Assembly (NCBI GenBank): GCA_030550315.1
Contig: JAUQPP010000002.1
Coordinates: 1-64,000, forward strand
Source: Thermotogota bacterium
GTDB taxonomy: Bacteria > Thermotogota > Thermotogae > Thermotogales > Fervidobacteriaceae
Reading direction: 5' to 3'
DNA length: 64,000 nucleotides
Shown in pieces: positions 19,754 through 28,104 of the stretch. Below the pieces are notes generated by a model that saw only the letters and a program-made list of their open reading frames with translations, did not search any database and was not told the origin of the DNA. The translations under genes and the position numbers were made by a program. Position 1 is the stretch's first letter. Each line of letters opens with the position of its first letter.

Positions 19754-20532
19754 CCGTTCTGATTGGTGTTATTTTGGGGTTTGGTATGATGGTGTTCGGT
19801 ATCGTCAGTGGTTCAGGAGACTTCGCGACATTTATAAACATCCCGTCGCTCATCATCACTGTTGGTGGTGCAGTATCATCCGCTATAACAGCGAATAAAA
19901 AAGTTGTTACTTTCGGTATTGCAAAAACAATAATGACGGCCTTAAAGGAACCAAAAATTGATTATGTGGGAAACCTGCGTACATTGGTGAGTTTTGCCGA
20001 GAAGGCACGACGTGAAGGATTACTCTCGCTTGAGGCCAATATAGAGGAATTGCAGGATCCATTCTTTAAAAAAGCTGTGCAACTTGTTGTCGACGGTACA
20101 GAGCCTGAGGTCTTAAAAAGCATGATGGAAATAGAAATTGAGATGGCAACCAACGAACTACTTGACCAAAAGGGGTTCTTCGATTCACTCGGAACGTTTG
20201 GGCCTGCATTTGGGATGATTGGTACACTCGTTGGTTTAATTCAGATGCTAAAGAGTTTGAACAACCCAGAAACCCTTGGCCCATCGATGGCTGTGGCTCT
20301 TATAACCACACTTTATGGTTCAATACTTGCAAACATCGTAGGGATTCCAGTTGCTGAAAAGATTGCGAAAAGAGCTGCGGAGCTGGAGCTGAGTAAACGA
20401 ATGATTCTTGAGGGGGTACTCTCAATTCAGGCAGGTGAGAACCCCAGGGTATTGGAGGAAAAGTTGAAGTCTTACTTACCCTCCGGTGAACGGGCCAAGT
20501 ACGAAGCGCAGGTCCAAGGAGCGAGTGCTTGA
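19744..20532 (+). CDS. motA: Flagellar motor stator protein MotA
   Basis: MDITVLIGVILGFGMMVFGIVSG...GTFGPAFGMIGTLVGLIQMLKSLNNPETLGPSMAVALITTLYGSILANIVGIPVAEKI. Confidence 0.96.
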   Translation: MDITVLIGVILGFGMMVFGIVSGSGDFATFINIPSLIITVGGAVSSAITANKKVVTFGIAKTIMTALKEPKIDYVGNLRTLVSFAEKARREGLLSLEANIEELQDPFFKKAVQLVVDGTEPEVLKSMMEIEIEMATNELLDQKGFFDSLGTFGPAFGMIGTLVGLIQMLKSLNNPETLGPSMAVALITTLYGSILANIVGIPVAEKIAKRAAELELSKRMILEGVLSIQAGENPRVLEEKLKSYLPSGERAKYEAQVQGASA

Positions 20533-21401
20533 TGGCAAAAAAAGAAAGGTGTATTTGTAAGTCAGTTCCGGAATGGCTAAACACGTATGGAGACATGGTT
20601 ACTTTGTTGTTAACGTTCTTCGTTTTGCTTTTTTCAATGTCTACTATCACACCGGGAAAATTCCAGCAAGTGGTGGTAGGTATAACCCTGGCTTTACGCG
20701 GGAATCCGCCGAGTATTTTAACTGGTGGCCAAACGATGAGTGAAGAGGCGTTGATTTCCCAAAAACCGGGCATTTATCAAGAGCTTTTGAGAATTTCTGA
20801 GGAATACAAAGGCAAAATAACTATTGAGGAAAAAGATGAGGGCACTCTAATAACGCTGAGTAATTTCAAGATCTTCGAACCCGGAAGTGCAAGACTGACT
20901 GCGGAAGCTAAGGAGATAATTGAAAAACTTGGTGCAATAATTATCGAACATACGTCGAACATCCTCGAGGTGCGTGGTTACGCGGATGATAGACCGTTAA
21001 CTCCCGATTCGATATACCCATCAAACTGGCACCTAAGTAGCGCAAGGGCCTCCACGGTGGTTAATTTCCTTCTCACGGAGTTCAAGCAACGTCGAATGAT
21101 TATTCGTCTCTCCGAAATAAGATCTGGGCTGTTCGATATCGATTATTTCTACGCACCAGACAGGTTCGTTCCCATCGGGAAAGGCGATGTCGATGTCAAT
21201 AAGGAGCTAAAGGCACTGCGTACGAATTACGAGTACGATATGAATACGTTGAGAAGTGATTATGAAAATGGTAAAATATCTTTGGAAGAGTATAGAAGAA
21301 GGCAAAGCGAGCTAACAGCTAAATACAGCCAAGTTATCGACCAAACAAGAAATAAGTGGAGAAAGATCGAAATTTTGATAAAGCGTGAAACAAGGGGTTG
21401 A
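20532..21401 (+). CDS. motB: Flagellar motor protein MotB, with extra helical segment in OmpA-like domain
   Basis: SVPEWLNTYGDMVTLLLTFFVLLFSMS (MotB TM with Asp), OmpA-like VRGYADDRPL...WHLSSARASTVVNFL...RNKWRKIEILI. Confidence 0.92.
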   Translation: MAKKERCICKSVPEWLNTYGDMVTLLLTFFVLLFSMSTITPGKFQQVVVGITLALRGNPPSILTGGQTMSEEALISQKPGIYQELLRISEEYKGKITIEEKDEGTLITLSNFKIFEPGSARLTAEAKEIIEKLGAIIIEHTSNILEVRGYADDRPLTPDSIYPSNWHLSSARASTVVNFLLTEFKQRRMIIRLSEIRSGLFDIDYFYAPDRFVPIGKGDVDVNKELKALRTNYEYDMNTLRSDYENGKISLEEYRRRQSELTAKYSQVIDQTRNKWRKIEILIKRETRG

Positions 21402-21922
21402 TCAGCGTGCCAGAGGAAGCTGAAATCCAACAGGAACAAAAAAAGAAAGGTTTGCCCGAGATCGTTAAACTCGTTCTGATACCGCTTGTAGTTTCTGTAA
21501 TTGCGAGCATGCTCGTTCTCTTTGCACTGGGAACCAACAAACAACCTCAGGACAAGCAAAAAGAACAGAAAGTTACCGCACCCGTTCAAATCAAAGCTGT
21601 TGTGATAGCAGCCGGGAAATACCAGACTTTCATGCTTAAGGGTGGAAGGGACGTTGCCGTGGTCGATTCGTTAACTTTGCTGGTTGGTAGTGAACCGTGT
21701 CGTGCAGCGGTGGCAGAGAAAAATGATGAGATTATGGATGCTCTGGCAACGATATTTTTGAGTAAGGAAAAGTTCGACCTGGTTACTCCAGCAGGTTTGG
21801 ACCTCCTCAAAAAACAGATTCGTGAGGCAGTCAACGAGATTACCGGTTTTACCGGTGAGCGCGAAAAATTTGGTGTATTGAACGTGTACATCTACATCAA
21901 AGCTATCAGTTCTGTTCAGTAA
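21398..21922 (+). CDS. fliL: Flagellar basal body-associated protein FliL
   Basis: Short N-terminus plus single TM, VDSLTLLVGSE...NDEIMDALATIFLSKEKFDLVTPAGLDLLKKQIREAVNEI; position between motB and fliM. Confidence 0.85.
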   Translation: MISVPEEAEIQQEQKKKGLPEIVKLVLIPLVVSVIASMLVLFALGTNKQPQDKQKEQKVTAPVQIKAVVIAAGKYQTFMLKGGRDVAVVDSLTLLVGSEPCRAAVAEKNDEIMDALATIFLSKEKFDLVTPAGLDLLKKQIREAVNEITGFTGEREKFGVLNVYIYIKAISSVQ

Positions 21923-21965
21923 AGCTCACGGTTGACCCCATCCTGTTACAAAGGGGTGAGTAAGC

Positions 21966-22964
21966 TTGTCCGATGTTCTCAGCCAAGAGGAAATAGATAG
22001 GTTATTGGCTGCGTTGTCGCAGGGAGAAGTCAGTATAGAGGAAGTAAAAAAAGAAGGAGAAGAGAAGAAAGTAAGGATCTACGACTTCCTGCGACCACAA
22101 AAGTTTTCAAAGGAGCAAATAAGAACAATACAAATGATACACGAAAACTTTGCAAGGGGTGTGTCAACTTACTTTTCGGGTAAGCTTAGGTCTTTCACGT
22201 CTGTGAACGTTGTGGGTATTGATCAACTGACGTACGACGAATACATGAAATCGATCAATAATCCTTCATTTATCACAATATTTACCGCACGTGAGCTTGT
22301 GGGTAGCGCAATTTTAAACATGGCACTTGAAATATTTTACGGTGTTCTTGACGTACTGCTCGGAGGGCCCGGGGAGATACTGGACGTTAAAAGGGTACCA
22401 ACTGAGATTGAGATGGGCATTATTAGGAAAGAGGTTGTCAATATATTAACAGCACTCTCGCAGGCCTGGGGTTCTATTCACCCATTCATTCCAGTGGTTG
22501 AATCAGTCGAGACGAATCCGCAATTTGTGCAAATAGTGCCAAGCAGTGAAATGGTGCTTGCAATAACATTTTTTGTTACATTTGGTAAAGTCGAAGGGTA
22601 TTTGAGTCTTTGTTGGCCTTCGTCAGTTATTGAACCACTCGGTGAGAAATTGACGACGCAGAGCTGGTTCAAGGTAAAGCAAAAAGAGGTAACGGAGGAG
22701 ATAGTCGAAAGTTTAAGGGAAAATCTTTCAAAGACTAAAGTTGATGTCGTGGCAAAGCTTGGAACAACTGTTTTGACTTTAGGGGAAATATTATTCCTTG
22801 AATCTGGAGATGTAATTAGATTAAAAGAACACTATGATGAACCGATAAAAGTGGAAGTAAATGGTAAAGTCAAGTTCTTGGGAAAACCCGGCCAGTACAA
22901 AGGTAATTATGCGGTGAAAATCCTTCAAGTCATCGAGGAAGGTGAATCATATGATGAACAATGA
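21966..22964 (+). CDS. fliM: Flagellar motor switch protein FliM
   Basis: MSDVLSQEEIDRLLAALSQGE...VRIYDFLRPQKFSKEQIRTIQMIHENFARGVSTYFSGKLRSF. Confidence 0.97.
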   Translation: MSDVLSQEEIDRLLAALSQGEVSIEEVKKEGEEKKVRIYDFLRPQKFSKEQIRTIQMIHENFARGVSTYFSGKLRSFTSVNVVGIDQLTYDEYMKSINNPSFITIFTARELVGSAILNMALEIFYGVLDVLLGGPGEILDVKRVPTEIEMGIIRKEVVNILTALSQAWGSIHPFIPVVESVETNPQFVQIVPSSEMVLAITFFVTFGKVEGYLSLCWPSSVIEPLGEKLTTQSWFKVKQKEVTEEIVESLRENLSKTKVDVVAKLGTTVLTLGEILFLESGDVIRLKEHYDEPIKVEVNGKVKFLGKPGQYKGNYAVKILQVIEEGESYDEQ

Positions 22965-24030
22965 TTTTCTCTCACAAGAAGAACTCGACGCGTTGCTGAG
23001 ACAGATAGACACGTTAACAGATATAGAAAAAGACATGATTGGTGAGGTCGGCAATATAATACTGGGCGCCGGTGCTACGGCTCTATCGAGCATTCTCGGA
23101 AGGAAGGTTGACATTTCGACCCCTACGGTTGAAGTTAAGCCGCTGGACGAGTTAAGAAATGAATTGAGTGGTGAGAAAGTGTGTGTTGTTATTCACTTTG
23201 AAGGGGTAGTATCTGGAATTAACGCGTTGGTGTTGGAAAAAATCGTAGCTGCAGAGATAGCGGACATCATGATGGGAGGGATGGGTTCGGTACAATCAGC
23301 GGAACTGGACGAGCTTAAGCTTAGCGCGCTTGGTGAGGCTATGAACCAGATGATGGGCTCAGCGGCAACATCTCTTTCTGATATGGTGAAACGACCGGTC
23401 AGTATTACACCACCCCAAGTGGAGGTTCTCGATTTCTCCAAACCGGACGTCCAGTTTCCACCAGTTGGTGCACTTGACGAAAAAGTTGCAAAAGTGAATT
23501 TCACAATGGAGATAGAGGGACTGGAACCAGCTAAATTCTTTTTGGCAATGCCGATACCTTTTGTTAAGAGACTCTACGATATGATATTTACACCCGTTAA
23601 AGAAGAAAAACCAACCACCGCATCGGCTCCGAGTGCAAAATCGACGCAACCCACAGGAATTACTCAGGTACCGAAAAGAGAAGAAAAAAGTGCTGTAACG
23701 GCAAGACCTGTTCAATTTGAGGACTTTGGGAAAACTCAGCCGGTGCCAACAACTCAGGAACTTGTGATTGATGAACGATTACAACTCCTTTTCGACGTAC
23801 CTTTGAATGTAACGGTGGAGCTGGGACGCACAAAGCTTACTTTAAAAGAAGTTATGGAACTTGGTGTGGGCTCGCTTATAGAGCTTGATAAACTCACCGG
23901 TGAACCTGTTGATATTTACGTGAATAATAAATTGATAGCGCGTGGGGAAGTAGTCGTTATAGATGAGAACTTCGGGGTCAGGATAACGGAAATAGTGAGT
24001 CCAAAAGAAAGGTTCTACTCAATTAAGTAA
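22951..24030 (+). CDS. fliY: Flagellar motor switch phosphatase FliY (CheC-like plus FliN C-terminal domain)
   Basis: DFLSQEELDALLRQ; EKDMIGEVGNIILGAGATALSSILGRKVDISTP (CheC motif); C-terminal SpoA domain LLFDVPLNVTVELGRTKLTLKEVMELGVGSLIELDKLTGEPVDIYVNNKLIARGEVVVIDENFGVRI. Confidence 0.94.
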   Translation: MMNNDFLSQEELDALLRQIDTLTDIEKDMIGEVGNIILGAGATALSSILGRKVDISTPTVEVKPLDELRNELSGEKVCVVIHFEGVVSGINALVLEKIVAAEIADIMMGGMGSVQSAELDELKLSALGEAMNQMMGSAATSLSDMVKRPVSITPPQVEVLDFSKPDVQFPPVGALDEKVAKVNFTMEIEGLEPAKFFLAMPIPFVKRLYDMIFTPVKEEKPTTASAPSAKSTQPTGITQVPKREEKSAVTARPVQFEDFGKTQPVPTTQELVIDERLQLLFDVPLNVTVELGRTKLTLKEVMELGVGSLIELDKLTGEPVDIYVNNKLIARGEVVVIDENFGVRITEIVSPKERFYSIK

Positions 24031-24051
24031 TTTTCGTAATGACAACAAAAC

Positions 24052-24084
24052 AAAACCACCGACCGAAAAATGGTCGGTGGTTTT
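24052..24084. terminator. Bidirectional terminator between fliY and the GH1 gene
   Basis: AAAACCACCGACC-gaaaaat-GGTCGGTGGTTTT; A and T tracts on both sides of the convergent genes. Confidence 0.9.
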
Positions 24085-24101
24085 CTTTATCAGGTTAAAT
24101 G

Positions 24102-25421
24102 TTAACTTTTAAGAAATTCCCTTAACCAATAAGCGCTCTTTTTCCAAATACGCTTTTGCGTTGAGTAATCTACGTACACAATCCCAAAGCGTTTGGAATA
24201 ACCATAAGCCCATTCGAAATTGTCCATAAGAGACCAAATGAAGTACCCGCGCACATCCACTCCAGCATTAATGGCTTCAAGTACCTTCTCAAGATGCCTG
24301 ACCAAATAATCTATCCTATAGTCATCCTCTACAGTTCCGTTGACGAGCCTATCCGGTCCGGCCATACCGTTTTCGGTAATATAAACTGGTAACCGGTATC
24401 TTTCTTTCAAATACACAAGCATGTCGAGAAGTCCCTGCGGGTAAATTTCCCATCCCATTTCAGTTTTCGGTAAGTCGCCTTGAACGTACGAAAACCCCAT
24501 AGGGTTATTCGGATCGTATATAACGAGCGTTCTGGTGTAGTAGTTGACTCCTAAGAAATCGACGGGTGCGGAGATAATATCAAAGTCTTCATCTGGGACG
24601 TTTAATCCTCTTTCACGGTATAACCTCACAGCTTCTTCCGGGTATCGGCCATAGATGACCGGATCGTGAAACCACGCGTTGACCAATTTATCTACCATGC
24701 CAGCAGCCAAGAAGCTTTCTGGTCGGGCGTCGCCGGGTTCAACCTTCATTACAACGTTTGTCAGGCCGATTTTACCGTCTTTTATCTCTTCCCTGAATGC
24801 CTGGACTGCGTGACCGTGAGCCCTAAGTAAATTGTGAGCAGCTGTTAGCGCTTCTTGCAAGTTTTTGTGACCAGGTGCGTGTTCTCCTGTGAAATAGCCA
24901 AGAAAGGCAGAACACCATGGTTCGTTCAAGGTTATCCAATGTTTCACACGGTCGCCAAGTTCGGTGAACATAAACGTTGCGTAAGCTCTGAAATACATCG
25001 CTATATCAGGATTCAACCAGCCACCTTTTTCGTAGAGAGCTTGGGGCAGGTCCCAATGATAAAGAGTAATGAATGGGGTAATGTCGTTTTTGAGGAGTTC
25101 ATCAACAAGTCTGTTATAGAAATCAACGCCTTTTTGATTGACTTTTTTACCATCAGGCATAACACGAGGCCAGGATATCGAGAAACGGTACGCGTTTAGT
25201 CCAATCTCTTTCATGATTTGTACGTCTTCCTTGTACCGGTGGTAGTGATCACAAGCAACATCACCGTTATCGCCGTTGTAAGTCTTTCCAGGAGTGTGGG
25301 AAAAGACATCCCAGATTGAAGGTCCTCTGCCATCTTCCGCAACAGCTCCCTCTATCTGGTAAGCAGCCGTAGCGGTACCAAAGAAAAAACTTTTTGGAAA
25401 ATCACTTCGTTTCGGCATCAT
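24102..25421 (-). CDS. GH1 beta-glucosidase (start trimmed to MMPKRSDF)
   Basis: FPKSFFFGTATAAYQIEGAVAEDGRGPSIWDVFSHTPGKTYNGDNGDVACDHYHRYKEDVQIMKEIG; TLNEPWCSAFLGY; YITENGM. Confidence 0.96.
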   Translation of the reverse strand: MMPKRSDFPKSFFFGTATAAYQIEGAVAEDGRGPSIWDVFSHTPGKTYNGDNGDVACDHYHRYKEDVQIMKEIGLNAYRFSISWPRVMPDGKKVNQKGVDFYNRLVDELLKNDITPFITLYHWDLPQALYEKGGWLNPDIAMYFRAYATFMFTELGDRVKHWITLNEPWCSAFLGYFTGEHAPGHKNLQEALTAAHNLLRAHGHAVQAFREEIKDGKIGLTNVVMKVEPGDARPESFLAAGMVDKLVNAWFHDPVIYGRYPEEAVRLYRERGLNVPDEDFDIISAPVDFLGVNYYTRTLVIYDPNNPMGFSYVQGDLPKTEMGWEIYPQGLLDMLVYLKERYRLPVYITENGMAGPDRLVNGTVEDDYRIDYLVRHLEKVLEAINAGVDVRGYFIWSLMDNFEWAYGYSKRFGIVYVDYSTQKRIWKKSAYWLREFLKS

Positions 25422-25908
25422 AATATTCCCCCTCTCCAAAAAAGCTAACAGTACGCTGAGCAAGGTACGCGTTAACAATCGCTGACATTGAACCCAACAG
25501 CATCACAATTGGGAGCAACGAAAAAATTGCTCGAGATTTGATTAATAAACTTCCGACCAGAAATTGGACAAGGTTATTTGATATCATACCCACCAAGCTC
25601 ACTCCGAGTATACCAAAAATTCTCGTAAGAGATACGATCCTCTGAGCAACGGCTGCCGTCAAGGCTCCGAAGAATCCCATAAAAAAGCCAGGAGTAAAAA
25701 AAGAGCCTGAAATAAGGCCACCTACTATCGATTTCATCGATGCCAATAATAGAGCACTTTTAACGTTATTATAGTAAGAGAGCTGCAAGACCAAAAAATT
25801 CGAAAGCCCCCACTTACCTCCCGGAACTGGAAACGGTATAAGTCCTTCGAGCACGTACAACACGGAACTGATAGAGACCATGAGCGCGAATTTTGTGAGC
25901 TTTACCAC
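25402..25908 (-). CDS. Gx transporter family / HepA-like membrane protein (probable GTG start at 25908)
   Basis: KLTKFALMVSISSVLYVLEGLIPFPVPGGKWGLSNFLVLQLSYYNNVKSALLLASMKSIVGGLISGSFFTPGFFMGFFGALTAA; start overlaps upstream stop (ACGTGGTAA). Confidence 0.8.
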   Translation of the reverse strand: MVKLTKFALMVSISSVLYVLEGLIPFPVPGGKWGLSNFLVLQLSYYNNVKSALLLASMKSIVGGLISGSFFTPGFFMGFFGALTAAVAQRIVSLTRIFGILGVSLVGMISNNLVQFLVGSLLIKSRAIFSLLPIVMLLGSMSAIVNAYLAQRTVSFFGEGEYYDAETK

Positions 25909-26309
25909 GTTTGCACGTCGTACCTCAACGTATCTTTTCTTCCCTTTACCTCGATTATCATTTTGTTTGGTACGCAAATGATGCTTCCTCCCTCGGAAAC
26001 TTTGCCCGTCTTTTCGCAAATCTTATCTGGACATGTGCTGCCTTCTACCCAAACGTACCTACCTTCGAAATGCAGTGTTGTTATGCGCTGCCCAGTGTTG
26101 CTAAATATTGGAAATATTGGATATACACCATTTTTTGTTATTCTCTCCACAATCTTTCCCGAAATCCTTACCTCAACCATTAATTCGCTACTGGGAGTGT
26201 GCCTGTTATTTTGTATGTTTAGTAATAAACCGGAAAAGATAATGATTACCAACAGCAGCACTAAATCCGCCTTCGGAAAACGAAGAAGTTTCCGTTTTTT
26301 TCCAATCAG
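25902..26309 (-). CDS. NusG domain II-containing membrane-anchored protein (possible CTG start at 26309; GTG at 26261 is the alternative)
   Basis: TM segment then EVRISGKIVERITKNGVYPIFPI...VWVEGSTCPDKICEKTGKVSEGGSIICVPNKMIIEVKG. Confidence 0.8.
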   Translation of the reverse strand: MIGKKRKLLRFPKADLVLLLVIIIFSGLLLNIQNNRHTPSSELMVEVRISGKIVERITKNGVYPIFPIFSNTGQRITTLHFEGRYVWVEGSTCPDKICEKTGKVSEGGSIICVPNKMIIEVKGRKDTLRYDVQTW

Positions 26310-27496
26310 ATAACTAACCTCCCGTCAATCAGAACGTGTTCAACAAAGTTCTCCTGGAACATGTAGGGAATGTCCATAATCTCAGCTGTTTTCCAGAGAA
26401 CAAGATCCGCACAAAAGCCGGGTATGATCGCACCGGAGTTAAATCCCAAAAGTGTTGCACTGTTGTAAGTATACGCGGTGAGTACTTCTTCTGGTTCCAT
26501 TTGGAGGAATCTTATCGCAAGATGCATGACGAATCCAGGTTGGAAAATGGGCGATGAGCCGGGGTTAAAATCTGAACCTAGAGCAACTGCGATTCCTTTG
26601 TCGATTATGGATCTTGCTGGAGCGTAGGATTCGCCCAAGTAGAAACTCGTCGACGGCATTAAAACGACCATGGTATCCGAATTTAAAAGATAACCGATGT
26701 CCTCATCTGTAATCTTCAGCACATGGTCAACGCTTTTGGCACCCAACATCACTCCAAACCTTGTTGCACCAACGTTGGCAATTTCATCAGCGTGAAGCCG
26801 AAGCTCAAATCCTAACGACTTTGCTTCTCGAAGGAAGCGCTCTATAATAGATGGTTCGTAAACACCTTTATCGCAGAATGCGTCTACAAATCTTGCAAGG
26901 TCTTTTTCTTTAATCTTTTTAAGTAGTTCCTTCATCGTCTCGATATACGTCTCAACATCTTCATTGAGTGGTTTTGCATGGAGTCCCAAAAACGTGGAAA
27001 CAATTTTTGCTGGAACAATGATTTTCAGACGTTCGATAACTTCCAGCTGTTTTAGCTCCCCTTCAACAGACAAGCCATACCCGCTCTTGCACTCAACGCC
27101 AACAACACCGTGCTCAAGAAATTTCTTCACTTGTTTCTCACCAGCTGAGACTAATTCATCAAAGGAAGCATCGTTTACAAGTTTCGCGGTGTAGTGTATT
27201 CCGCCACCTGCGGCGAGGATTTCGATGTAACTCTTACCACGTGCTCTCATGAAGAACTCGAAAGCACGTGACCCGACGAATGGAACGTGAGTATGTGCGT
27301 CGAAAAACGCTGGAGTGACAAGTTTTGCTCTGATATCCGCGTTCTTGTGCTTTCTTATTTCAAAGACTTTACCATACTCGTCTACAACTATATCAACATC
27401 CACATATTCCACTATCTTTCTCATTTCACGTCCTCTTAACGGTTTTCCAGGTACCTCGGCTACGGGCGTAAGCACGCGCTCAGCGTGGATGACCAC
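26306..27496 (-). CDS. hutI: Imidazolonepropionase
   Basis: VTPAFFDAHTHVPFVGSRAFEFFMRARGKSYIEILAAGGGIHYTAKLV...HADEIANVGATRFGVMLGAKSVDHVLKI...ALGSDFNPGS. Confidence 0.92.
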   Translation of the reverse strand: MVIHAERVLTPVAEVPGKPLRGREMRKIVEYVDVDIVVDEYGKVFEIRKHKNADIRAKLVTPAFFDAHTHVPFVGSRAFEFFMRARGKSYIEILAAGGGIHYTAKLVNDASFDELVSAGEKQVKKFLEHGVVGVECKSGYGLSVEGELKQLEVIERLKIIVPAKIVSTFLGLHAKPLNEDVETYIETMKELLKKIKEKDLARFVDAFCDKGVYEPSIIERFLREAKSLGFELRLHADEIANVGATRFGVMLGAKSVDHVLKITDEDIGYLLNSDTMVVLMPSTSFYLGESYAPARSIIDKGIAVALGSDFNPGSSPIFQPGFVMHLAIRFLQMEPEEVLTAYTYNSATLLGFNSGAIIPGFCADLVLWKTAEIMDIPYMFQENFVEHVLIDGRLVI

Positions 27497-27525
27497 ACCA
27501 TTTCACCCCAGTCTCACTCAAAGTG

Positions 27526-28104
27526 TCAGATAAGTCCCAAGGAGCTCAGTATCTCAAAAAGCTTCTTAAACGCCACAGCCCGGTGACTTATGTGCTTTTT
27601 AATATCTTCACCAAGCTCTCCAAAAGTCTTGTTGTAACCTTCGGGTATGAATATTGGATCATAGCCGAAACCTTTTTCACCACGTATCTCCTCAGAAATG
27701 TACCCTCGTACTTCTCCCTGTACTGAAATAAGGAAAGGCTTGTTGGGGTCATAATAGGTGGCACAACAAACAAACTTGGCACTTCGATTTTTCACATTTT
27801 TCATCAATTCGAGTATACTTTCCATCTTTTCGCGGTAACTCGCACCTTCAAGATAGCGTGCACTCATCACTCCTGGAAATCCGTCAAGTGCGTCTACGGA
27901 AAGTCCCGAATCATCGGCTAAAACGGGGCCGCCAACACATTTGCCATACTCAATTGCCTTCAAAACGGAGTTCTCCAAAAAGGTTTCGCCATTTTCCTCA
28001 ACCGTCCAATCGCTTTCAATTGGCCTTAAGATTACGTGATCCGGTGTGACCAATTTGATCTCTTGTATTTTGTGGGGATTTTTTGAAGCCACAAATATGA
28101 CCAT
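27526..28104 (-). CDS. rdgB: XTP/dITP diphosphatase (RdgB/HAM1)
   Basis: VIFVASKNPHKIQEIK...GPVLADDSGLSVDALDGFPGVMSARYLEG...GEKGFGYDPIFIPEGYNKTFGEL. Confidence 0.95.
   Translation of the reverse strand: MVIFVASKNPHKIQEIKLVTPDHVILRPIESDWTVEENGETFLENSVLKAIEYGKCVGGPVLADDSGLSVDALDGFPGVMSARYLEGASYREKMESILELMKNVKNRSAKFVCCATYYDPNKPFLISVQGEVRGYISEEIRGEKGFGYDPIFIPEGYNKTFGELGEDIKKHISHRAVAFKKLFEILSSLGLI

Noticed and set aside
20300-20773. 157-aa minus-strand ORF across motA/motB junction
   Set aside because: Antisense to two confident genes.
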